64,000 nucleotides of DNA, from the NCBI GenBank assembly GCA_038025085.1, contig CM076147.1, positions 5,065,501-5,129,500 of the forward strand, read 5' to 3'. Source of the stretch: Tetragonia tetragonoides. Its lineage: Eukaryota > Streptophyta > Magnoliopsida > Caryophyllales > Aizoaceae. This document shows, piece by piece, positions 35,070 to 52,317 of the stretch (positions are counted from its first letter, which is position 1; the number at the start of each line of letters is the position of its first letter). The translations under genes and the position numbers were made by a program. The notes under the pieces were generated by a model. It searched no databases and was not told where the DNA came from. It worked only from the letters and a program-made list of their open reading frames with translations.

Positions 35070-35742
35070 TAAGGGTCAGCGTAACTGGGTAATCATCGGG
35101 TATTGCACTACCGGAAATGGAATTGGAATCATCGGTTTCTAATTTTTAGGAATTGAAATTGGTTGCACCAGTTCCTAATTCTTAGAAATTGAAATTTGAT
35201 CCAACGATACCCACCAGTTTATGGGTAGTTGCATACCCAAGCCATATTAAATCCAAATTTTATGAATTTTTAAATCAAATAAGTTTATATTTTAAACAAT
35301 AAAAATATCAATTATTATATTACACTAACAAATATTAGCTTCCCAAAATACAACAAACTTAAAATCAAATATTACAATCAAAAAACTTAGCATTGTAAAT
35401 CAAAATTTAAATAACGTATATGATCATTTAATCTTAATATTACAAATACAATCATTAAAATTACAAATCCAGGTTTTCAAACCACGAATTTTACTAGAAA
35501 ATCACCATTCTTTGTTTTCAACAAAGGAAAAGTGTTATAAGTTTTTTACACTGGGTATCCAACTGGTTCTGATTCCCAAAAGTTAAAAATTGGAATGGGT
35601 TGGTATCGATTCCTATTTTTGAAAACCAGAATTATAATTGATAAGACCAGTTCCGGTTCCAAAACGACCGTTAACTAAACCATCGGTTCTAAACCAATTC
35701 AGTTTCGATATTGGGGTATCCGGATTTTCAACTCACCCCTAG
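35070..35742. repeat. hAT-like non-autonomous element, copy 2
   Basis: Same family as 43338-44106: begins AAGGGTCAGCGTAACTGGGT and ends TATCCGGATTTTCAACTCACCCCTA, with many GGAATTGGAATTGG-like words inside. The possible 8-bp target duplication is weak, so the copy is older. It lies in SCPL-B intron 2. Confidence 0.55.
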
Positions 35743-36403
35743 ATTTTAGTGATGCAATAAATAATTGATATAGCGCCTCCTTATTTGTTGGCTCCATTTC
35801 TCTCTCCTCTTGCCTAAATACGGTGAAAGATGCACATTTGGCTACCAAAGGGCATGGTAGGCAAGTGTTGCTTACCTCCCACAATGGTGTACCCTTGTGA
35901 CCAATGAGACTCTTTCCTCTTGCCCCCCACATATAGGCATCATTGTGGATACTTTACATGGCACGACAAGAAAAATAATTTCATTTTTACCATTTTTTCC
36001 CCTTTTCCTAAGACAGAGGGAGATGAGTAAAGATTAATATGAAACATACTTTGGGGAAAATTGGTGCAACACAACTACACACATAATGTAAAACGGTAAA
36101 AAAAGTATCGCACACGATATTTTAACGTGGAAAATCCTCTTAATTAGGAGAAAAATCGCAATTCAGATCTGCATACTGAAAGGATATATAATTCCCTATA
36201 ATAATCAAGGGAGTACAACAAGAACCAAACAACGTGCCAAACGACAAGTAAAATACTACATTTTGATTTATACAAATAAGTACCCCCATACATGACACAG
36301 ATCAACTCACCACTACTTGAGAGCAATCTGATTATGTGACCTCGACTTAATCTCGAGTATCTACATATGTCGCCGCGTGCCACCCAAATTTTACTCTCAC
36401 CTT
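35743..36403. other. SCPL-B intron 2; unidentified repeat-like sequence
   Basis: Contains TTTAACGTGGAAAATCC (36120-36136), a phrase common in plant LTR elements, but no paired LTR or coding match is seen. Confidence 0.35.
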
Positions 36404-37015
36404 TGTTGGAAACAATGCTCAAAATTAGAGTTTGGTTATTACCAATCGGAGTTTGGTTCCACCCAATCGTATTCAGATTCGCGAGATATTAGTTGCAGAA
36501 CTCACGGAATCAATGAGATCCGTAACTATTGTCGTAATATTTTATTCTTGGATATAACAACTCCTAATCTTCATCCCAATGTCTTTATTGTGATATTACA
36601 TTTTTGATCTCCAAGTCATTGACTTCCTTGATTATCTCCCCATTAATTGTTTTATTTGATTTCCTATTGATGGGAAAGTTCCAGCCCTTCTTTAGCTATA
36701 AAAGCTCTGTCAATCTTGCTGGAAAATACACAAGAGAAACACATCCATCTTCCTTTCTCTCTCCCTACTATATTCCCATTATTCATGAGCAAGTTGAGTT
36801 TTGTTACAATCCTTCCTCGTAATGCATACGAGTAAGGGTGTTGTGTTAACCTTGGGAAGCAAGCGTTGGGTGATTGATTTGAACCTAGATCGAGGCAAAA
36901 TCGCTTTTAAGGCAGTGGTTAATCTCACGGCGCAACAAGTTACTTCCGTGTTCTGTTTCTGCCAGTTGATCTTTGGGACTGACCAAAAATCTGTTTGGGT
37001 ACACCTATTCTAACA
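36404..37015 (+). repeat. 5' LTR of copia-3
   Basis: Direct repeat of 41563-42177. Contains a probable TATA box (CTATAAAAG, near 36698). Bases 36898-36910 (AAATCGCTTTTAA) are the exact reverse complement of 37018-37030 just inside the element. Confidence 0.9.
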
Positions 37016-37017
37016 AT

Positions 37018-37030
37018 TTAAAAGCGATTT
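37018..37030 (+). other. Position of the primer site in copia-3: complement of its own LTR
   Basis: Where a tRNA primer site is expected, three bases after the LTR, the sequence is TTAAAAGCGATTT. It is exactly complementary to a 13-base word near the LTR 3' part, present in both LTRs. No match to the common initiator tRNA-Met 3' end. Function is not shown. Confidence 0.4.
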
Positions 37031-37049
37031 ACCTTTTCCCTTTGATCAA

Positions 37050-40000
37050 ATGGCCCTTGTGTTGAACAAGACTATCACTGACATGTCAAAAGTTGAGCAT
37101 CTGGATGGGAACAATTATAAGAGGTGGTCCCAAAAGATGCTCATCGTTTTCGAACAATTTGAATTGGACTATGTCCTGTTCAACCCACCAATCTTTGCTG
37201 AAAATGATGATGACGATGATGATGATGCTGATGAGAAAATCAAGCAGAAAGTTCGAGAAGGATAACAAATCTGTTCGTGGTCATATGTTAAGTCATATGA
37301 CAAACTCCCTCTTCGACTTGTTCATTAAAGAAAACTCCGCCAAGTCGATTTGAGATACTCTTGCGAAGAAGTATGGAGCCGATGATGCTGGAAAGAAGAA
37401 GTACGTGGTTGGAAATTGGCTCGAGTTCCAGATGGTCGATGATAAACCATCATGGACCAAGTGCACCAATATGAGAACTTCTGTACCAATGTGTTGTTCG
37501 AAGGCATGAAGATGTGTGAGATCTTACAAGACAATGTCTTGATCGAGAAATTGCCCCCAAGTCTTGGAATGACTACCATAGTCAATTGAAGCATAAGAAG
37601 AAGGACATGCCACTTGAGGATCTGATTGGACACATGAGGATTGAGGAAACCAATTGACTCAAAGATAAGTCTAACCCTATCCCTATTATTTCTAATAATG
37701 CTAATCTTGTGGAATCTAGTGGTGGTAACAGGTTTAATAATAAAAAGGTCGAGGCAAAAACCCTAAGCAATTCAAGAGGGGCAACGATGTCAAAGGTAAC
37801 AACAAAATCCAGAAGAAGCCACAAGGAAATTGCTATGTGTGTGGCAAACCAGGACATAGAGCTTATCAATGTTTCAATCCCCACAAGCAGTCCAAGTTTG
37901 ACGAGAAGGTTGGTCCTGACCAAACTACCAATCAAGCATGCCTTGTCGAACCAGAACAGATCATTGCGGCTATGATTTTCGAAGTGAATATGGTAAGCAA
38001 TGCTATTGAATGGGTTTTTGATACAGGAGCATCCAGGCATCTGTGCAACAATAAGGACCTCATCAAAAACTTTGAGGAGGTTCCCAATGGAGATTCCGTC
38101 TATCTTGCCAACTCCTCTAGCATTGGTATTCTTGGTAAAGGGAAGGTTATTCTTAAACTAACTTCTGGAAAATCTCTTGCTTTAAGTAATGTGCTGTATG
38201 TTCCTTCCTTACGTAGAAATCTGATTTCTGGTGCTTTGCTTAATAAGGCTAGACTTAAATTCGTTTTTGATGCAGACAAGTTGGCCCTCACCAAAAATGG
38301 TGAATTTGTGGGTAAGGGCTATCTCAATGGGGAACTTTTTGTACTTGAGACTATGATTAATGAAATGAATGTCGGATCTTCTTCTGCTTATATTGCTGAA
38401 TCTATCGATTTATGGCATGGTAGATTAGGGCATGTGAATGTTGCATCCATTAAGCGCTTGAGACATTTGGATTTGATACCTTTTATGATTGATAGTGATG
38501 TTTCCAAATGTGAAATATGTGTAGAAGGCAAACATTCAAAATTGCCCTTCAAATCCGTTGTCAAAAGACAAACGAAACTCTTAGAATTGATTCATAATGA
38601 TTTGGCCGACTTTAAGAACACTCAAAGCAAAGGAGGCAAATTTTACTATATTACATTTGTGGATGACTGTTCTAGATTTACTAGAGTTTACCTCCTTAGA
38701 ACAAAGGACAAAGCGGAATCAATGTTTCTTAAGTACAAAGCTGAGGTTGAGAATCAGTTAGAACTAAAGATAAAAAGAGTTAGATTTGATAGAGGTGGTG
38801 AGTATGGGACTAACACCCTTCAATCCTTTTGCGAAATGAATGGGATAATACATGAGACCTCTTTCCTTTGTACTCCTCAATCCAATGGCGTTGCTGAGAG
38901 GAAAAATAGAACCCTTAAGGATATGATGAATGCCATGCTCATTAGTTACGGGCTACCCGACAACATGTGGGGGGAGGCGGTTTTATCCGCTTGTCATATA
39001 CTCAATAGAATGTCTCGTAAGAAGTTAGATAAAACCTCATATGAGTTATGGAAAGGTTATGCACCAAACCTGTCTTATATGAAAGTGTGGGGGTGCTTGG
39101 CCGAAGTGGGCTTGCCTAGTCACAAGCGTACGGATATAGGGCCTAAAACTATAGATTTTGTCTTTATTGGTTTCGCCCAAACTAGTGCAGCATTTAGATT
39201 TATGTGCTTGAATGATTATTCTATTATTGAATCTAAAGATGTTGAATTCTTTGAACATTTTTTCCTTTGAAAAAGAATACTGAATCATGTGAAAGTATTA
39301 TGACTATGTCTGCTTCTCTGCCATTAATTACTCCTATTAATAATGATGTTCACGATGTTGAACCGCGCATGAGTAAAAGAGTCAGAACCAAAACTGACTT
39401 TGGTCCTGACTTTATTACATCTTTTCTGACCGAAGATTTTGATATTAATGAATTAAATGAGAATTTCATTTAGTGGTAAATGGATCTTCAAAGTTAAAAG
39501 GAGACATGATGGATCCATTGAAAGGTTTAAAGCCCTTTTTTTGTTAGAGGCTTTACACAAAAGAAAGGTATTGATTATTTTGATACTTATTCTCCTGTGA
39601 CTAAAATTGCTACTATTAGAACTCTAATCTCCATGGCTACAATTTATATTTAATTGTTCATCAAATGGATGTTAAAACTGCTTTCTTGCATGGTGATTTA
39701 GAAGAGGAAATTTATATGCAGCAACCCGAGGAATTTGTTGTTCCCGGACAAGAACATAAAGTGTGTAAGTTGAGAAAATCCTTATATGGATTAAAACAAG
39801 CTCCAAAACAGTGGTATGAGAAATGTCATAGTACATTGATTGGAAATGGATTTATAGTAAATGCCTCTAATTCATGTGTGTATTCTAAAGTGATTGATTC
39901 TTTTTTTTTTGGTGTAAAAAGTGATTGATTCTCATTGTATAATCATTTGTTTATATGTTGATGATATGCTTATTTTTGGTACACACATAGATATTGTGAA

Positions 40001-40878
40001 TGATACTAAGAAATTTCTTGCCTCAAAATTTGAAATGAAGGATTTGGGTGAGGTGGATGTAATTTTGGGTGTTAAAATTAAAAGAACCCAAAATGGTATT
40101 TCTTTGTATCAATCACATTATGTTGAGAAGGTACTAAAGAAATTTAATTCTTTTGATGTTATGCCTGCAAAAACTCCCTATGATTCTAGCATACACTGAA
40201 TTAAAAATTATGGTGATAGTATATCACAACCTGAGTATGCCAAAATAATTGGGAGTGCTATGTTTTTAACGAATTACACTAAACCCGACATAGCATATTG
40301 TGTTAGTAGATTTAGTCGTTATACCCACAATCCAGGTAGAGAACATTGGATTATTGCTCTCAAACGACTTCTTAAATATTTAAGAGAAACTATGGATTGG
40401 GGATTGCATTTGTAAGTATCCCGACCGCCCTTTTGGAGGATATTGTGATGCTAATTGGGTAAACGACAAATATGATATAACTTCTACTAGTGGCTATGTT
40501 TTTACTTTGGGTGGTGGAGCTATTTCATGGAAGTCTTGTAAACAAACATGTATAGCTCGGTCTACTATGGAATCTGAATTCATTTCTCTTAAATTGGCAG
40601 GTCAAGAAACCAAATGGTTAAGGAACTTGCTTGCGGATGTTCCTTTGTGGGGAAAGCCAACACCTCCTGTCTCCATTCATTGTAATTCACAAGCAGCCAT
40701 ATCGGTGGCTAAGAATAATGCGTATAATGGGAAGAAAATACATATACGGATAAGGCATGGTGTTGTGAGACAGTTGATTAAGAATGGCGTACTCTCCTTG
40801 GAGTACGTGAGATCCGAAAGGAATTTGGCTGACCCTTTAACCAAAGGCTTGGCCAGAAAAGTGGTCGTGACACGTTGA
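37050..40878 (+). pseudogene. Gag-pol of copia-3 (broken)
   Basis: Gag starts at 37050 (VEHLDGNNYKRWSQKM), only 34 bases after the LTR. It shifts frame in an Asp-rich run near 37250 and has further breaks to about 37700. The CCHC knuckle CYVCGKPGHRAYQC lies near 37831. From 37837 a 477-codon frame holds protease (FDTGASRH), the integrase zinc region (WHGRLGH, CEICVEGKH) and its core (HNDLADF, RFDRGGEY, GVAERKNR). RT is split: QMDVKTAFLHGDLEEEIYM near 39662, SLYGLKQAP near 39780, YVDD at 39954-39965. RNase H ([32 protein letters not shown]) ends at 40878. The many frameshifts exclude a working polyprotein. Confidence 0.9.
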
Positions 40879-41562
40879 GGGGAATGGGATTAAAGCCCTT
40901 GGATTCAGAGAATCATGGTGGATACCCAACCTTTCATGGTTCAATGTGGTCAAACTAAGCCATGAGAAGACTCAACAAGCACCAAGTTACCCATCCCTAT
41001 GGCGATTATTAGTGCTATTTGTGAGGATGAGCTTATGCTCTTAATGAACTCATAGCCCTAGTTGGGTGGTCCTTGAGAGACGGACTTGATGGATTCACCG
41101 CTTGATTATGTGAGGTTGAGCCTCGTTGCTCTTAATGATTTCACTGTCATGTAGGTTGATGGTCAGACCCAAAAGTAAGTTTAGGTAGACCAAATTATGG
41201 TGGGCCTATTGAAAATCACCTACGTGAGTGTGAAGGTTTGACCACCTTCTATAAAAGATATTTGGGCTATCTTTCTAGAGCACTCATGAGTACCCGAGGT
41301 TCTCTTGGCCGTTTATATGTGTTGATTATCGCGGGACAAATCTCAATAAAGTGATTAGGTGCGTGTCTTGGGGTGTCACCTTTACGTCCTGGAGTTCAAG
41401 AGTAACTTCACTCCTTGATGTTCGGTATGACCTCAATTCACTATGTGTTAATTCAAATCGCAAGATATTAACACTTAAGTGCCAAGTCATTTGTTTGCTC
41501 GGGAAACTTTGCTCATTCATTCTCTTTGGAAATCTTATCTCTCTTTCGCATTGGTGGGGGAT

Positions 41563-42177
41563 TGTTGGAAACAATGCTCAGAGCTGGAGTTTGGTTATGA
41601 CCAATCTGAGTTTGGTCCACCCAATCGTATTTAGATTCGCGAGATATTAATCGTGGAATAACTCTCGGAATCAATGAGATCTGTAACTGCTGTTGTAATA
41701 TTTTATTCTTGGATATAACAACTCCTAATCTTCAGCCCAATATCTTTATTGTGATATTATATCCTTGATCTCCAAGTCATTGATTTCCTTGATTCCCTCC
41801 CCATTAATTGCCTTATTTGATTTCCTATTAATGGGAAAGTTTCAGCCCTTCTTTGGCTATAAAAGCTCTGTCAATCTTGCTGGAAAATACACAAAAGAAA
41901 CACATCCATCTTCCTTTCTCTCTCCCTACTATATTCCCATTATTCCTGAGCAAGTTGAGTTTTGTTCCAATCCCTTCCTCGTGAGTGCACACGAGTAAGG
42001 GTTCTATGTTAACCTTGGAAAGTGAGTGTTGGGTGATCGATTTGCACCTAGATCGAGGAGAAATCGCTTTTAAGGCAGTGGTTAATTCAAGGCGCAACAA
42101 GTTACTTTCGTGTTCTATTTCTACCAGTTGATCTTTGGGACTGACCAAACATCTGTTTGGGTACACCTATTCTAATA
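41563..42177 (+). repeat. 3' LTR of copia-3
   Basis: Direct repeat of 36404-37015. It keeps the AAATCGCTTTTAA word and the TATA box. Its end reads CTAATA instead of CTAACA, a C-to-T change. Confidence 0.9.
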
Positions 42178-43337
42178 ACCTCACATTTAGTTTGTGTTAC
42201 ATAGATCTAAGTAGATGTCTCCCTAATTAAATTTCTTTCTACGTTCTCAAGTCTTTAAACATAAACAAGAGGTTCTTTTTCTTCTCCTCCTTTCTCATGG
42301 TGACTGTCTACCTCTCACCTTTTTTTTTTATTGGCTACTAAGATGCATGCAATATCTCACAAAGCACATCTACTAAGCAAGTCAACCCATCTTTGATGGA
42401 CTGACGAGCTCAAGTAGAGGAGGAGATCCTGCCTACAAAGAAAGCTAAATGATGTTTTATTTTCCCTAAATAGATAAGAATTTAAACCCGTAATTATTCG
42501 GCTGTAAAAGTGGGACACTTAGGCTGTGTTACTTGTACTCTCACCTCATCCCTACTCTCACCTCTCTTTTGCTCTTGACCGCAAAACCCACGTTGCTCTA
42601 TCAAAAAATATCGTTGCGCCTTTCTATTTAAGAAAAATCTCATTTTGGATACCTCTCGTTAAGCGTAATTGCAATTTGGGTACCAATCTGTAAAATAATC
42701 TCAATTTGGGTAATTTCACTAACAGTATTACAATTTTCGTTAACATAATGACGTTTTATTATTTAAAATTTCTTGAAAATTTCCCAAAAAAAATCCTAAC
42801 ATATGAAAAATAGCTAGAAAATTAATAGATAATTATTTCTATATTTTGAAAAATCTTAGGGTTTTCAGTGTATATTTATACATCATCATGTTAATGAAAA
42901 TTTTAACACCATTAGTGAAATTACCCAAAATAAGACAGCTTTTACCCAAAATAAAATTTTCAAAATAAATACCCAAATTGCAATAAAGCTTAACATCAAG
43001 TACCTAAACGAAAATTTTCCTTCTATTTAACACGGCACATCTCCAAGAGCAATAGCTTCCAAAGGCAACCTAAATGTCCTTGCTAATTGGCTACATAATC
43101 ATTTGTGGGCCAATTAACCAAAGACCACTACAATTCGGTGCTTTCTTTTTATTTTATTTTCATCCTTTTTTTTTCCCTCTTTTACTTAGTTTATGGGTTT
43201 CACTTCCGCCACCAAATCGGGAGAAATAGAAGGAATAGTTAATTTTGATCCTTAAATGTTAAATCACACCCAAAAAGAATTTGTAGTTAGTAGTGAACTA
43301 ATGATGGATGAAAATGAATTGAAATTAAACAAGTAGT
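42178..43337. other. SCPL-B intron 2; no gene seen
   Basis: AT-rich intron sequence. Two stretches near 42650-42720 and 42900-43010 repeat the phrase AATTTGGGTA/ACCCAAA in both orientations, hinting at an old inverted-repeat element of about 370 bp. Confidence 0.4.
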
Positions 43338-44106
43338 CTAGGGGTGAGCGCAACTGGGTACCTACCGGGTATTGCACTATTTGGAATTGGAATTGGATTC
43401 ACCGGTTCCTAATTCCTAAGAATTGGAATTGGAATTGGTTGCACCAGTTTCTAATTCCTAGAAATTGGAATTGGATCCACCGAGTACCCACCGGTTCCTG
43501 GATACCCACCAGTTCCATATTAAATTCAGATTTATTGTGTTTTTTTTAAGTAAAAAATATTATATACTAAATCAATAGTGAGAGAAAGTGGGTTGAATAT
43601 TAGTTTACTTGAACCACAGTGTATGTGATCTGTGTTTGTGAGTCTATAGACCATGGCAGAAACGGTTGGTGACTACATTTATGGATTACATAATGGCCCA
43701 AATATCCAAAGTTTTCTTAACTAGTACAAAGTAAAGGGGGAAATGAAAATCGGAAATGAGAAAAGCAGGAGGAACTTTGGGAGGTCAGTGGCTATGTCTT
43801 GTTTTGCTTCACTATTTTCTTATTTTTTTTGTATCTTTTTTTTAATTTTTCATGTTTTGTTTACCAGTGTCTTTCTTTTGTGTTTTGTTATTGAGTGTAC
43901 TAACTATTGACAGTAAATGAGGAATTGGTTTTACACAGGGTATCCAACCAGTTCCTGTTCCTAAAATTCAGGAATCGGAATTGGAATTGATTGATACCGG
44001 TTCTCATTTTTGAAAAAAGGAATTGGAATTGGTTGACCGGTTCCGGTTCCGAAACCACCGGTTCTGATTCCGGTACTAGGTATCCGGATTTTCTGCTCAC
44101 CCCTAA
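43338..44106. repeat. hAT-like non-autonomous element, copy 1
   Basis: 769 bp with ends CTAGGGGTGAGC and GCTCACCCCTAA, flanked by CAAGTAGT (43330-43337) and CAAGTACT (44107-44114). These are an 8-bp target duplication with one mismatch, as made by hAT transposases. The interior has many GGAATTGGAATTGG-like words and no transposase. It lies in SCPL-B intron 2, 160 bp from exon 2. Confidence 0.7.
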
Positions 44107-44661
44107 CAAGTACTACTAAATCTAGGAATAGTATTTTCATCTTATAAATCTTTATATCATTTTCAAATATCTATAGTCAAATTTTGTAAAGTTTGACTCA
44201 AAAGTCGAACAGAAAGCTCATTTTGGAACAGAGAGAGTACTTCATTATAGCTAAGCTAGTCACTAACCGATCTGAAGGGCTAGTCCAGAGAAACCAGAGC
44301 AACCGGGACCTCCTGTGAGCCAAACCAGTGAAGTAATAGAATAGCTGCACTTGCTCAAATTCCCCAACCCCTATTTATCTGTATAAGTTTAGTACCATCA
44401 TTTATATGATCAAAAAAAAAAAAATAAATTACCATCATATATTATTAACAAAATATGGTATAACTAATTAAACAGTCAAGATTATAAAACCAATAATCAG
44501 ATGAAAGAAATTAAACAATACTAACCCGGTTTCGAGCTTGAAGGAAGATCGCCAGGATAGCCAGGAAGAGATTTTATGATTGTGGCTTGACATATAACTG
44601 CTGAGAATATCAGCAGAGGAAACAGAAATCTTTGAAACCCTAAGCTTGTTATGTTTGCCAT

Positions 44662-48956
<4,295 letters not shown>

Positions 48957-50461
48957 GTAGGGAAACTTGTTTAGAAGAACAGTAACCAGCCACCCTCTCT
49001 TGCTTCTGTGTTTTAATCTTTACAATTATCATGTCCACCTTCGTTTCAAGCCATTTCTCAGGGGAATCAGTAATTCCATGGTGTATAGCTAAGCCTCAAC
49101 TGACGTAGATATTCTGCAAACGCATTCCAGTAGTATGTACTTTTGATTTGATGATTATGTAGTCCACGATCATGTTTCTCATTCTCATGAATGTGTCTAT
49201 GTTTGGTTCATGGAAGATTTGCTTCACAGGCTCACAGACACAGTGATGTTTCTGCGCCATATTTCTTACGGTAATTCTGACTTCTGAGAAGTAATGAAAT
49301 CCATCTGCTGTCGACTGGTTAATGATAATTTGGCATTGATGATGAGATCTGAAGCGCTTCATCATGGGCATGAGGTTTGGAGTCCCACTTCGAACTAGAT
49401 CGATGTAATCTAGCGAGCATACGGGAGTGGCCACTTCATATTGTTTCATTATGAGTCAAAACCAGCAATGAAATGGTGCTCCACTTCATATTGTTTCATT
49501 ATTTTTCTAATTTTCCTGCTTGGTTGAGATTGAGTTGAAGACAATTGGAGTCTTGGAGATGGGTTTTCTTTTGGGTTTTTGACTTGTTTCCTCAATGTTT
49601 GGATAGCCTGCTGGGTAACAGAGACAACAACGTTTGAATGATATGGACAGTTGAAGACCAAAATTGCTATTTGAAAATAAATATTTATTTGAAAAACACA
49701 CAATTTGACACTTGGGCTATCACAAAAAGTTTTAGTAGTAAGCATTATTTTCTTAAAGTTCGTAGGTCGTAACTTGTCAAAATAAGGAGTATCTAAAGTA
49801 CCCTAAACTTTGAAAAAAAAAACTGATGAAGTCTTTTTCTTTTCACTTATTGTCCATTGAAACTTGAAAAGTCTTCTATTTGAAAGTGGCAATTACAAGC
49901 AAACTGGAACCCTGTTTGATTTTCAAAACTGCATAGGTTATAATTAGGCAGTCATTTTATTAGAATCATCGAATAATCAAAGATACAGAGTTTTGAATGA
50001 CAATGCCTATGACCCTCGCTCTAACAATAGCATCATTCAATGACCAATTCCCACCTCCTAAAGTGGTGTTTAGCCTAATTTGTGAGTAGCTTTGATATTT
50101 AATTTTATTTTTCCTCACAAATTTCCCTCTCCAGCTCCTGCTCACCCCCATTTTCAGCTTCTAAGAAGCTCAAAACACTCTTTGGGAGACCCAAAAATAA
50201 AAGTTTCAATTTGATACTTCTACGTTTGGGACTTCTAAAGGTCCTAAAGGGTGTTTTATACCTTTTGGACAAACCATTGCAACCATGTGCTTAGCACGAG
50301 CATAGGTTATAGTACCTTCTTTTGGAGAACTGCATGAGTGATACCTATTACCTTCTTCTAAATCAAGAGTATCAATTGCAATTTTTTTTTGTATAAAGCA
50401 ATGACGATAAACAATGCAATTTGTCAAAAAAGATTATGACTACATGAAAATTCCATATATT
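48957..50461. other. Downstream of ROP; no gene supported
   Basis: The first part is presumably the ROP 3' UTR. A 22-base word (CCACTTCATATTGTTTCATT...) occurs at 49430 and again 50 bases later, a small tandem duplication. Minus-strand frames of 117 and 98 codons (49449-49096, 49745-49449) match nothing I recognise and are not called. Confidence 0.5.
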
Positions 50462-50644
50462 TTTTGGTCTGAGACCGTTCGGTTGAATCCGGACCAAGCC
50501 GGGTGGAACCACAAGGGCGCAAAGCTCTCCCAACAATTAAGCTAGAAGATCTATGCTTAAGGACTGTATTTACAGGGTCTCAAACCCGAGATCTCTGCTT
50601 AAGCTAGAAGAGTCCCTCACCAACTCATTTAAGTACTTGTTGGT
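50462..50644 (-). mobile_element. SINE with 17-bp target duplication
   Basis: A 183-bp insert flanked by identical TGAAAATTCCATATATT at 50445-50461 and 50645-50661. On the minus strand it ends in a short A run against the duplication and contains GGTTTGAGACC, one base from the RNA polymerase III box B consensus. Size, tail, box B and a long target duplication fit a tRNA-derived SINE. Box A is not clear. Confidence 0.75.
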
Positions 50645-50661
50645 TGAAAATTCCATATATT

Positions 50662-52317
50662 AAAGCAGGAATAATGCCAAGGTTAAAAAAACATCTCTTC
50701 TAAAAAATTTAAGTGTTATTTATATGTGTCTTACCCTATACTTTATTTTCTTAGAAGTGTTGTTTTTAATAGATTTGGTAATTTTTACCAACTGCCGCCA
50801 ATCACTCCCTACCAGCTCACTTTGCAATTGGATAGGAATAATGAAGGCAAACTATGTTTACGTGATTGCCAGTTTGCCACCAATACCATGATAGAGAGAT
50901 GCTACTTCTAGAATGGTAGACTATGAACTCAAATACTGGCATCACATTCGTGCTTAGCAGTTAGAACATAAATTGTTCTGATGTGCACATGGCTTTCAAT
51001 GATTTAGACATTTATTCACTTAACCTATTAGTCAGAGACTTCCTTCAGCCCACTCACTCGTATGACAATTTTTATTGCCTAACTCTCGAATTATTTAATT
51101 GTATGTACTCGAATTATGCCTTATGAAAATAAATGTACTAACAAAAATAAAACTCAAAATATTTGAGTTTTGTTTTTTTTATAGTCGTTCATTTTCATTG
51201 AAACATAGTTTTATTGGATCTATAAAGCTACCTAAGCTCCCAAGGTATAAGCAATAATTTGTGCTCATATGCATGCAGTATGGATAAAGTAGAGTGATTT
51301 TTCCAGGTCAATAAATACTTCTCCAACGCAAATGCTTAAAGTAGTAGTAAACTAGTAATTGCTTTGCAAGATGTGATTAGTACCTTACCTTGGCAAGATC
51401 ATTAGCCGTAGATAAACAACGCAAATGCTTTGTAGTATTTGGTTGACTGCCACTGTTGCCCATTTAAAATGTACTGTAGTTCTGTCTTAAGCACTTGATT
51501 GATGACTGCTTCCTTACCTCTCCTGGATAGCATTTAAAAATTGTGATGCTTGGGCTTGTTTTTCTATTGGATTAAATTCTCTAATTATTTTAAATTTAAT
51601 AAATTATTCTGGAATAATTTCAGATTCTCTAATTTCTTTATCTCTTCTTCATTGTTTAGTCTCAGCTGAATTATACTTCAATTGACCTGTCCATCAATTT
51701 TTTGGTACACAATTTCTAAGCACGCAGTAGAAATTCATCATCAGGAGTTCAGGACATCTTTTAATTCTTTTTTTCCTTTAAAACAAAATGATTCAATAGG
51801 AAACATAAATACTACAAGACATTTTTATACAAAATCAATCAATCAAATAATATTGCCAATATAAATAGCAACAATTCAACACCAATCAACCAAAAAAAAA
51901 ACAACACCACCATACCCTGTTTTCTGGGGAAAAAATCTTGAGAAAAAAAGTTGGTAAAATCAAAGGAAAGCAGATGATGACGATGACCCCTGTTCGTACG
52001 GATGACCTGGGTTCAAGTCCTCAATGGCTCATACCACACCTAGGTGGGAATCCTTAAGCTTGAAATAAATTATAAACAAAATGTAACTCTACATACATTC
52101 TTTTTTTGGTGCAAAAACTCTACATACATTGATTGACGAGAAAATCAGACAACTTGGGCATGCTGAATAAAATATATCCCATCTTGTTCCAGTAACCTGT
52201 TTCATCACCTCAATCTATTCCTGCTCATCCTCTAAAGGCCGTTTAACTTCCTTTGTTTTTTCCACCTCCCAAACATGGATGACTCGTATACACGCAGCTG
52301 TCGGACAATTACAGAAG
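50662..52317. other. Intergenic between ROP and VPS35 3' ends
   Basis: AT-rich. A GGTTCAAGTCC word (52012-52022) matches box B and may mark a short SINE remnant. No open frame of note. Confidence 0.5.

Larger units (their letters stand above)
36404..42177 (+). mobile_element. Ty1/copia LTR retrotransposon (copia-3), full length but decayed
   Basis: LTRs of about 612 bp (36404-37015) and 615 bp (41563-42177), both TGTTGGAAACAATGCTCA...CTAACA/CTAATA. The flanks ACCTT and ACCTC form a target duplication with one mismatch. A polypurine tract (GGTGGGGGA, 41553-41561) abuts the 3' LTR. Gag-pol lies at 37050-40878, followed by about 680 bp without coding. No tRNA-Met primer site follows the 5' LTR. 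It sits in SCPL-B intron 2, opposite in orientation. Confidence 0.93.

Noticed and set aside
35699..35932. 77-codon minus-strand frame
   Set aside because: Starts next to an hAT-like repeat and ends inside it; no domain, no splice context with SCPL-B.
36898..37030. Firm call of Tf1-type self-priming in copia-3
   Set aside because: The complementary word is not at the predicted RNA 5' end; reported only as a finding to test.
49096..49745. Two minus-strand frames of 117 and 98 codons after ROP
   Set aside because: They overlap a small tandem duplication and match no family I know; coding support is insufficient.
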